From Amborella trichopoda (taxonomy: Eukaryota; Streptophyta; Magnoliopsida; Amborellales; Amborellaceae), in NCBI RefSeq assembly GCF_000471905.2, contig NW_006499207.1:5009561-5073560 (forward strand): 64,000 nucleotides of DNA, written 5' to 3'. The notes beneath the pieces were generated by a model. The model did not search any database, had not been told where the DNA came from, and worked only from the letters and a program-made list of their open reading frames with translations. This document shows positions 54,852 to 64,000 of the stretch, piece after piece (positions within the stretch are counted from its first letter, which is position 1; every line of letters begins with the position of its first letter). A program made the position numbers and the translations under genes.

Positions 54852-54854
54852 AGT

Positions 54855-56723
54855 TGGTTAGATGCCTCGATCTCACCCTCCGGATATAGATGATCTGACG
54901 GCACGTATCTCGAGTTTCTAGTAAACTCGGGACTTGAGATCTCTCTCTCAAGAACCTTGCTCAAGAGCAAAGGTAGGTATACCAACTAATGAGAGACGAA
55001 TTTAAGATGGGTTCGAGACTTACTCGAGTTGGCTCACGTGGGCGCCCTCTTAGATCACGAAAAACGCCCCCCAGCTACTTAGCCAGTTCGAAATCACCTC
55101 CCTTGACCTGTAATCTCCTGGTTTTCTGCACAACACTACTATGGTTAATTTACGATACAAGTGGGCCAAAGGAACCCACCCTCGTCTTAGGGCAATGTAG
55201 TTCATATGAGAGAGTGATGAAGTGGAGGGTCCAAATAAAGATAAAAAAGAGAAGAGAACTTAATGAAGGGACGAGACTATCATTGCAGCTGGAAGGTTAC
55301 CGACTCAAAGTGATAGCAAGATGGGCATGGTATTAAGACCAGCGCGACAGCAATACTACTCGAAATTGAGGCCGATAGGACTATCCCAATCTGATGTGGC
55401 AACAAGACGGGAATGGTACTCGAGACCAGGACGATGGCAATACTGCTCGACAGCCAGACTGCTATGACAGTGCTAGGCTAAGTCTACCCTCAGTCAAGTG
55501 AGAAGAGAAAAGAATGAAGAGAAGAAGAGGGAACGAAGAGAGAAAGAGCGAGATGACGAAGATAAGAAGAACCCAGATGGCAATGGACCTCACCATTGGC
55601 ATCATGCGAAGACACCATGTCTCTTGTAGATGACGATGGCGTTTGGAGAGGCTCACAATGATAGCTCCCCGTGAGGCACACGATGCTAGACGTGGGACAC
55701 GAGAGAAACCCGCAGACGGCAATAAGCATAGGACACACGTCTCTTACGGAAGGTGATAGCTTCTAGCGAGGCTCATGGAGGTAACTTCTCATGAGTCACG
55801 TGGCGATTACCTCTCGTGGAGCGCACGACGATAGGTGTGGGGCACAAGGGAAGCCTGTGCACGACAATAGGTTGGAGGATTGTACAAAGGAGGTTCGTGG
55901 GTGGCGATAGGCACCAAGCACACGAAGGAAGCTCACGGATAGTGATAAGTGTTGTTGCGACTTCTCACGGGCGATGATAGGCATCGCCGTGTGCGATAGA
56001 CGCGCAACAGCGGGAAAAGCCCTACAGGCGACAATGAGTTTCGTCGTCTGTGTTCTTCACAAAGGCGTCGAGGACCTCCTTGCAGACGGCGATGAGCAGC
56101 GCCGTCTGCCAGCCTTGTTGAGAGATAGCAACGAACCAACAAAAGGAGAGAGGAGCTCAAGCATGGCGCTGCATCACGACGCATGATCTGTGAAACCACA
56201 AGGAGAGGAAAAGAGAAAACAAAGAGGCATGCACGGCACTGCCATTGCCATGCATGGCCTTTGAGGAAGGGTCAGACGAAGAAGAAGAAGAAAGAAACGA
56301 AGAGAGAGAAGATTTTACCTTGAGCCTAGGGGTATCGATCCAATAGTTTCTCTCTCCTTTCTCTCTCTTTCCTAACGTGACCTAACCATGAGAAGAAAGA
56401 GAAACTTTATTAAGTAAAAATTTTCTCTTTTGAGAAGGGCTCAAGCCTTTTTGGTACAATGATGGTACGAGGTATATATAGTATTGTGCCCAAACATGGG
56501 TGGATGATCAAAATTAAACTTAATTGCTGGAAATTAAGATTTAACTTAATTAAAAGAAATTAGAAATAAGGTGTAAAATGAAAGATTTGCCCCTTCTTAA
56601 CAATTTGTGAAATTTCAAGACAGTCCCTGTGTTGCCCTAGAACGTGCATGATTTTCATGGATGATTACGGGTCGTTCTGATGCCTGTTTGATCGAAAGAT
56701 GATTGTTTTGTTGTAGGGATAGG
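54855..56723 (-). mobile_element. 5' LTR of element C, cut by element D
   Basis: Runs from the LTR end (TGGTTAGATG on the plus strand) up to 56723, where a plus-strand LTR begins. It contains U5, the GCACGGCACTGCCATTGCC block and a TATA box at 56472-56481 (CTATATATAC on the minus strand). The first kilobase of U3 is missing and should lie beyond the right end of element D, outside this window. Confidence 0.75.
56472..56481 (-). promoter_or_regulatory. TATA box of the 5' LTR of element C
   Basis: Reads CTATATATAC on the minus strand, identical to the plus-strand LTRs at 30913, 43644 and 57978. It is followed by the CT-rich leader. Confidence 0.6.
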
Positions 56724-59436
56724 TGTTGGAAGGTATTTTTCATCAACATGGGGCCCCCACTTAATAAAGCCTAAGAAACAACGGAAATTTTGACAGTCTC
56801 AAAATAGCCTTGGAATTGGCTAAGATCTTCATAAGGTCTCTCAAAAGACTCCTATCAAGTTTCATCGTAGTTCGATATGTCTAAGGCACTACAGAATGAG
56901 AAACAGTTCCAGTAGAATCGACCTCCAACACCCTGAAACGGCCCCTATAACTAGAGCTACATTTTTGGTGTCTCAAATCATTGTAGGACCACCACCATTG
57001 GATCCGACATCGTGGAAAACCCCTAGGGGTCAAATTCAGCTCGAACGAAAACTCCTGGAAGAAGTTATAGGCAAAAGAGTGAAACGAAAGGGGCCACAAG
57101 TTATTCCCATGCAGCTACCCTGCAACTCCATGCTATGGAAGGGACAGTCACGATAAGTGACTTTCGATCCTCATATCTCACACGTCTCAAGTTGAGTCCC
57201 GCTCAAATTTGGTGAGCAAGTTTGTCTAGTCAAGATGAGCCATTCGATATGTGGCACGTCCCGTGATGACACCCGAGCTCGAAGAAAAGCTAGAGAGAAG
57301 TTGCTAATCCATGAAGAAAGTGCAGGAATATCAGTAGCGTCACGCCTCAATCGAGCGACCAGATCATACCACTCGCGAGCCTAATCATCCCGAGACCAAC
57401 TCTATCGTGTGTGTAAGGCCTCGGGTTATCACTGACCCCAACCCCGTACATGATGAACGGTCGGATTCTGCACATAAAACCAACGAAACGACTTCAAATT
57501 TCGTCACTTGAATCCCAGATTCCGGTCAAAATTCCAAAGTTGCAAAATCTTCGTTCGGGCACGGAATCACGTGTTTGTTGTCCTACATTCGTAGTGGCAT
57601 GCTCAGTGTAATTCAGCAAAGAAATCACCAAAAAACATCAAGGAATGAGTAGACCATCTATCCGAAGTTTCAAGATCCATTCAAATTTTAAATCACATGA
57701 TCATGCACTAAAAACACGATTCATGGCTTGAAGTTGAAATCAAATCGATTGTCATGTTGAGCTGTACAAGAAAACAACCATCTTATGATCATCGGGCAGT
57801 GCAAGATCTCACAAATTCTAGAGCAACATAGGGATTGTTTTGGAATTCCACGAATTTCTAAGAAGGGGCAAATCTATCATTTTGTGCCATATTTTCCAGT
57901 TTCTTTTAATTCAATTTAATCTTAATTTTCAACAATTAGGGTTACTTTTGATCATTCACCGATATTTGGGGCAAATTCTATATATACGTATCAGCATTAT
58001 ATGCACCAAGGACTCAACCTCTCACAAAAGAGAGTTTTTACATAATAAAAGTTTCTCTTTCTTCTCATTGTTGGGTCACTTTTGAGAGAGAGAGTGAGGT
58101 GAGAGAAACTTTTGATCGGTACCCTTAGGTTCGAGGTAAATCTTCTCTATCTTCTTTGCTTTTTGTTCTTCTCTCTCACTTCTTTCCTCTCTTTCGCCCT
58201 CCTCTATCTGAGTTTGTTGCAGGGGTCATGCACGGCAGTGGCAGTGCTGTGCATGCCTCCCCTAAGGTTACACAAGTCACGCATGGCGATGGGAGCGCTA
58301 TGCGTGAGCCTCTTTCTCCTTCTTCTCTTCTATCTCTTTTGTCTAGTGGGGCTTGTAGATGGCGCTGCCCATCGTCGTCCATAGACGTAGCTTGGACGTC
58401 TTAGTGAAAAACCCAGAAGGTGAAACCCGCTGCCGTTAGTAGGGGTCCTTCGCTATTGCGCATCTATAATAGACCACGATACTCATCGCCACCCCCTATA
58501 AGCCTCAACAACGTCTACCGCTGTCTGCGCACTTCCTTCTCGTGTTCGGCTTTCATCGTTGTCCTTCTTGTGTCTCATACCTATCGTCGTGCGCCTCTTG
58601 AGGATTACCATCACGGGCTTTACGAATGACCATCACCGTGTGCTTCTTCAGAGACTATCGTCGCCCGTGCAAGGGCATGCCTTTCTATGTTGCCAACCGT
58701 GATACCTAGCATCGTTTGTAGTTCATTTCTCACTCTCTAGCCATGAGCAGTAACATCGAGCGCAGCCCAAGGGCCACGACGCCACTTCTCCACGATCGCG
58801 AGTAGTGACGCCTAGTGCTGTCGGGACCTCAGATTTCTATCGTCTCGTGTCTTCTTTTCACTCTCTTTTTTCTTTTCACTTGATTGAGGGTAGAAATAGC
58901 CTAGCACCGCCATATTGGCCTCGGTTTCAAGTAGTATTGCCACCGTGCTGGTCTAGAGAACCATGCCCATCTTGATACCACTCTGAGTCGATAACTTCCC
59001 TGCTGTCATGCTAGTCTCACCTGTTCATCAAGTTTTCTTCTCTTTTTTATCTTTATTTAAACCTTACACTTCATCACCCTCTCTCATGAATGTACGTTGC
59101 TGTAAGAAAAGGGTGGGTCTCTTTGACCCACTTGTCTTACAAATTAATCCTAGAAGTGTCGTGCAAAAAACAAGAGGTTACAGGTCAAGGGAGGCGATTT
59201 TTAACCAGTTAAAGCAGCTTGGGGGCTTTTTTCGTGATCTAAGAGGGCGCCTAATTGAGCCAGCCAAAGTTAGTCCCAAACCGACCTTCAATTCCTCTAT
59301 CATCAATTACTATACTTACCCTTGCTTTCGAGCAAGGTTCTAAGGGAGCGATCTCAAATCTTGGGTTCGCTAGAAACCCGAGATACGTGCCTCCAGGTCA
59401 TCCAGATCCGAAGGTCGAGATTGAGGCACCTAATCA
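56724..59436 (+). mobile_element. 5' LTR of element D
   Basis: Starts TGTTGGAAGGTATTTTTC and ends CACCTAATCA, 2713 bp, with a single-copy U3. TATA box CTATATATAC is at 57978-57987. Together with 54855-56723 it forms inverted LTR arms. Confidence 0.85.
57978..57987 (+). promoter_or_regulatory. TATA box of the 5' LTR of element D
   Basis: CTATATATAC, the consensus form for these LTRs, in the AT-rich stretch before the CT-rich leader. Confidence 0.6.
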
Positions 59437-59439
59437 GCT

Positions 59440-59457
59440 TGGCGACTCAACTGGGGA
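59440..59457 (+). promoter_or_regulatory. Primer binding site of element D
   Basis: TGGCGACTCAACTGGGGA starts three bases after the LTR end. GGCGACTC matches the acceptor stem complement of plant tRNA-Arg better than the other copies; one base (A for C in CTCAACT) differs. Confidence 0.75.
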
Positions 59458-59517
59458 CTTACTACCCCTTAGTCGGCTCACTCTTGTTTGACTCTTTTAC
59501 TTTCTGCATTAATTTCT

Positions 59518-62500
59518 ATAGCGCCTGGGTTGTTCAACCCATTCATCTGAGGTGGGGACTTCCTTATCCCCACACTCATGACCGTCCCAAGGAAGCGAAT
59601 TGCTCAAGCTTCCTTCCTTACTCTCCTCCTGAGTCAGCACTCATGGTCTGACTCCCAGGTTCTCACATGGATCGGTGCGAGAGGGGACTCGTGGTCCATC
59701 CACTCTAGCCGCACCTCGAGGCAACCCTCACGTTGCCTTGAGCTCACATCAAGGGCTAGGCCATCACAGGCCAAACCCTACATCCACCATTCATTTGTTG
59801 TCAACAGCCCGAGGCAACGCTAGCCATCCTCGAGCACATCAGGGTCGACCACTCCATCCTCCCTCCCAACACATATAGCTTCACCTTGTGAGAGATGGGC
59901 TTTTGCCTCACCGCTCATAGACACATGCTCATGGGTCTCGACCTCCTCAGGTCAAACTTATTAACCGGACCCGGGTCAACCCTAAGTCACCCGGACGGCT
60001 AACTCTAAAGGTGCACATGCACCGTCTTGGCAAGTTCCTTTCCGACCTCAACTCAGATGGAGTCGTGAACTAGCTCCTTCCTCTGTCACTCTCCAGACAC
60101 CAGGCAAACACTACGAGCCCTAGTACTCAAAGGTCTTCCCTAAGAGTACCATCTTGAGCCAACCTCAGGTCAACCGTGCACATGGGCCCAACAAAGGAAC
60201 TAAGGGCAATAACCTGATGTCGGCTAGAGGCCTCCAGCCTCTAAGGTAGAAACCCAGGCTGCCTTTCATCCTTGGACCCCACTCCCTGCTCTAGCTCATG
60301 GACACGGCCCTTGTGTGTTCGAAGAAGGCAAGGCAGTCTAGGCCTCAGGCTTGGTTTTGGAGTGAAACCCACAGTCGTCTCAGGGTTAAGCAGAAGAGAG
60401 GTCTTTAGATCCTGACCAAAGAAGTCTCCAAGGCAGTTGAGGCCATCACCTTTGATGACCGCTTGCCTCGTAACCCCTTTTTCCCTCTCCAAACTCCAGA
60501 GCCTGACCAAGTCTAGGAGTATTGTTGGGTCGTCACTACTCAGAAACCACAGTCCCAAGACCGTCAAGAACTGGTCCGCACAAGATCGGCATACAGGGCT
60601 CGAGTCTAGTCGGGGCAGGCCGAACCCCTCCAGGCTGACTTGCCATGCACCACTGGCCGACCTCGACAGTCCATTGTCTCGTCAGGCTCTGACCCTTTAT
60701 AAGAGACGGTCAGTGTCATGGTAATCAATGACCCGGACGACACTCAGGAGGAGAGAATGAACAAGTTTGAGGAAATGATGCAAGCCATCATTGAAAAGAT
60801 GGAATGCCTAGAGGCCTTCAAGTCCCCTTTTTCGACCAATTCCCCGACTGGTGAGGACACAGTTCCAAGGCAAACTCCTCCATCAGCGTCCCAAGACAGT
60901 TCTACCTCCCGCGGGGTCTCCCAAACCGACATAGATGTTATGGTAGCCCATAGCCTCAAGAACAAGGTCCCAGGCATGCAAAAGACACCGCTCTATCAAA
61001 ATTCGTACCCTTCGTACATCGACTAAGTACCCTTACCTCCGAACTATCAAAAGGGGAAGCCCCCCCTGTTCAATGGTACTACGTCTCCGCACCAGCATAC
61101 TGCTTACTTCTTGATGGTCTATCAAGAGACGGCAACTGACAGAATCCTCCTCCTCCACAAGTTTGTCGAAACTCTTGAAGGGCAAGCCTTCCAGTGGTAT
61201 GCTTGGTTGCCTCCCAACTCGGTAAATACAAGGCAAGAGATGAAGCAGTTGGTCTCCCAACACTTCTACAAAGTCCGAAGGAACGTGGAGACCATCGAAC
61301 TCCTCACCTGATGCAAGACCCAAATGAGCTGGTTGGCAAGTTCATCACCCTCTAGAGAGAGTTGGCAACCTTCCATTCCACTCCCATGACCGAGAAGGAA
61401 GCGGTCCAGACCTGCATACGGAACATGCTTCCTGAAATCGCTCTACATGTCGAGGCATCCAATCCACCCTCCATGTCAGAGCTCAACTCCAAGGCAGTTT
61501 GTATTGAGGTATTATTGAAGCATCATGGAAACCCTCGTCAGCAACCCACCAGCTCAAACTCTTGCTCCAACAGTCGGGGCAGCCAAAAGGCAGTAATCAG
61601 CACACCATCACCTTGCCTGACACCAAAGGTGCGGTTCCTCAAACCTTGGACCTTTCCAAGGCATAGCCGTCTCCGACCGGGGGCAAGCAGCAGTCTTACA
61701 ACAACATCCCCCCTCCTAAAAATTCTAAGCAAAACAAATACTGGGCCCAGCACCAGAATAAGGTTTACCCCTTCGACACAGAGTCGATGCCTGCACTACT
61801 TCAACTGCTGCTTGAACAGAACATGATACAGTTTCTGGAGGCCAATACTACGGAGTCGGCTGGGCAGGAGGCAAATGAGAAGTATTGTGTCTATCATAGG
61901 AGGGTATGCCACCCCACTTACGACTGCTATAAGCTCAATGACACGATCGAAGCCCTTATCAATCGAAGAGTTGAAGAAAGCGTTCGAGGCAACTAAGGTT
62001 TCTCGCATAGTCACGATCTAAGAGGACGACGGGGCACCCACTATCCTTCATGCATTTTACTCCATATTGCTCGAAGAAGGGTTCGTCATTCCCAAGCAGG
62101 CAAGGCAGCCCAAGTTTCTGCCTCCAGGAATCGAGAACCTCTGGTGCGCGTATCACCACATACGAGGCCATAACATCAGCGAATCCACTAGCTTCTACAA
62201 GCTCTTGGCGGAGAAGATGCAGTAGTGCCAGGAAGTTCAGGGCAACCCAGGAAGCCCATGGAAGCACTGAGCTAGTCCCTCTGTGGGCCTCTTGACCCAT
62301 GAGCAAGGAAGATCTACTGACACAAGGAGACCCTCGTGACGTAAGCCCAAGGAAGCGTTGAGCTAGACCCTCTACAGGCCCTCTTCAAGGCAATGCTCCA
62401 ACAAGGCCTTGTCACTCCCTAGCCCACCAGGCAGTCCAGGCGTCTTGGCCAGGGTACAAAAAAACTTTGGTGCCCATATCACCGAGTATGGTGCCACAAA

Positions 62501-63115
62501 CTCAACAAATGCTCCGCATTCGAAGCTATAGTTGCAGAGAAAGTGCAGCAAGGCCACATCATTTATGAGGTTCTTCCGGATGCCTCTAGATCGTCGCGCC
62601 CGTTCCAAAGGAAGCCACACTACTAGCCCCTCTTGAGTATACACTCGACCCTTTAGACCCTTCGACCTCTCAGTGGAGTAGGCCCAAATCTTTGAAACAT
62701 GAGGCAGTCTATCAACCTAAAGCTACTCACCAGCCTATCAGGGTGGTCCAGACACCCCCTTAAGGATCCCAAAGGAGACGGCGGGCACCTAGGTCAGCCC
62801 ACCAAAGGAATCGTCCTCCACAGCCGCCAGTCGAGGAAGAATTCCTCAGGCCCCTTCCTCCACTGCCCACCTTGCAAGACCTTATCCCAGGCACAACTCG
62901 CCTCGTCCATTCGTCCAATCAGGTGGTCATCCCCAAGTCACCAACAGCTCGAGATTCCCCCAATATGGGTGACAACGCTAAAAGCACCCTACTACTATCA
63001 AACCCGGGGCAAGACTTAAAATATCCCTTGAGTAGGTCCAATGTCGACGACGACATAAATAGCTTCCCAGAACGTTCTAACTCTTCTTCTCCTTCCTCCT
63101 CTTCGATTTTCTCCA
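59518..63115 (+). pseudogene. gag: gag of element D (degenerate, 3'-truncated)
   Basis: The start codon position holds ATA (59518-59520) instead of ATG before APGLFNPFI. The N-terminal extension runs to about 60700. From 60718, VINDPDDTQEERMNKFEEMM begins the conserved part. The core at 61033-61420 has LFNGTTSPHQHTAYF, ETLEGQAFQWYAWLPPNS and ATFHSTPMTEKEAVQ. Both knuckles keep C-x2-H-x4-H-x4-C: CVYHRRVCHPTYDC at 61886-61927 and CPYHRVWCHKLNKC at 62471-62512. The serine-rich part (62940-63115) is cut at SPSSSSIFS. Fewer lesions than in other copies, but stops remain (61024, 61309). Confidence 0.8.
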
Positions 63116-64000
63116 TTAAAATTGCTTTTTCTAGATGTTTATGAAAGGATGGTGCAGCCTCACGCCAATGTCTTAGAGTTGTTTAAGTTCAAGGGTAACG
63201 AAGTGGTGTGGAAAATTCATTTCCTCTATAATAGAGTTCATGAAAACACCTTCTCTAGCTACCTTGCCCTCTTGGAGTTGTTAAATCATCTGTTTATTCC
63301 TAGGGGTATTGCTGATGAAGTGGTCTGGGAGATCGAATCTGAGAGTCTCTTGCCGGTAAAGTCAGTTTATCATGTTCTCGTCCATGATCGAGTTTGGTGG
63401 TCTTTATCCTGAGTGGCTACCTTTTGGAAGTGGCCTATCCCTCATAAAGTTCATGTTTTCCTTTGTTTAACTACCCAAAATAAGATTCTAACTATGGATA
63501 AACTAATTAAGAGGGGGAGGATTTTAACTAATGTTTGCTTTATGTGTAAGGAGGACGATGAATCAGGGGCTCATATGTTTTTACACTGCCTTTTCGTTTT
63601 AAGGATTTGGTCTTGGTTCCTTTTGCAATTGGGAATATCTTTGGCTATGCCTCACAACGTCTACGGTGTGGCTGCCAATCTTACTTTCCCCCATCTTCCT
63701 AAGGCTAGTAAGAAGGTGTGGCAAATTACTTTAGCTTCAATTCTATGGGAAATGTGGAAAGAAAAAAAGAAACAAAATAGCTTTTGAGGTGTTTGTTTGC
63801 CTTTTCATAGACTCCTCAATGCCATTAGGCATACTATTTGGTGCTGGTTGTTTGTTACATCTGAGGGGCAGGGCATTACCGAAGTGGATGTGGCTTTAAA
63901 TCTTGATAATCGTTATCATTTGAGCCATGTTAAGTGCTGGCCAAGATCATTGTGGATTCCACCTTCTATGGGATGCTTTAAACTTAACTTTAATGATAGC
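63116..64000 (+). pseudogene. L1-type LINE 3' part: zf-RVT and start of RNase H
   Basis: After 63115 the match to gag stops. The new sequence encodes the end of an L1 ORF2: LPVKSVYHVLVHDR, a stop (63410-63412), FWKWPIPHKVHVFLCLTTQN, the zinc finger CFMCKEDDESGAHMFLHC (about 63533-63590), and ILWEMWKEKKKQNS. After a frameshift, WIPPSMGCFKLNFNDS at the right edge is the start of an RNase H domain, found in many plant LINEs. The left end inside gag is probably a 5'-truncated insertion. The 3' end lies outside the window. Confidence 0.75.

Larger units (their letters stand above)
56724..63115 (+). mobile_element. Element D: Tat-like retrotransposon, left part
   Basis: Has a 5' LTR, a primer site and gag, all on the plus strand. 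It is inserted in the 5' LTR of element C (last target bases ATAGG at 56719-56723). Its continuation after 63115 is replaced by LINE sequence, so its pol and 3' LTR are not visible. Confidence 0.75.

Noticed and set aside
1..64000. A host gene in the window
   Set aside because: Every recognisable coding piece is retroelement gag, pol, LINE or element cargo, and the rest aligns with element repeats or LTRs.

Overview
This is plant nuclear repeat DNA with no host gene that I can recognise. Almost every base belongs to degenerate Ty3/gypsy LTR retrotransposons of one family, inserted into one another, plus the tail of an L1-type LINE at the right edge. The order RT, RNase H, second RNase H, integrase, the LTRs of about 2.0-3.5 kb, the tRNA-Arg-type primer site, the 3' minisatellites and the antisense genes all fit the plant Tat lineage (relatives of Ogre, Retand and RIRE2). 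The species cannot be named from the sequence. A seed plant, most likely an angiosperm, fits.

Layout. Element C lies on the minus strand and spans the window from base 1 to 56723. It has a 3' LTR remnant (1-80), a 3' internal region (81-2001), then a 43.1 kb interruption. It resumes at 45105 with the rest of the 3' region, an antisense gene (47681-48617), protease/linker (48790-50150), gag (50400-54766), PBS (54834-54851) and 5' LTR (54855-56723). The interruption (2002-45104) is a plus-strand concatemer with three LTRs and two different interiors. Interior A (5544-29745) has gag, part of protease, an antisense gene and no reverse transcriptase. Interior E (32699-43129) has gag and pol and no antisense gene. 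Interior A is itself split at 9014 by element B (minus strand, 9014-23231), which has a different central LTR sequence, only the Gag N-terminus, no pol, and an antisense plant-mobile-domain gene. Element D (plus strand, from 56724) interrupts the 5' LTR of C. Its gag ends abruptly at 63115, where LINE sequence with a zf-RVT finger and an RNase H start takes over.

How the parts relate. Three elements (A, B, C) share one design: a gene read against the retroelement, between the sense coding region and the 3' minisatellites, probably with its own TATA promoter. In A and C it is the same unrecognised protein of about 330 residues. In B it is a plant-mobile-domain, acidic and coiled-coil protein. 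The 35-bp, 27-bp and GACTCC-type repeats lie directly upstream of this antisense promoter, which may be their role. Every reading frame now carries stops or frameshifts, often TGG to TGA or CAA to TAA, as expected for old, methylated, silenced repeats. Element boundaries come from reading the sequence by eye and may be off by a few bases; no alignment or database search was run.
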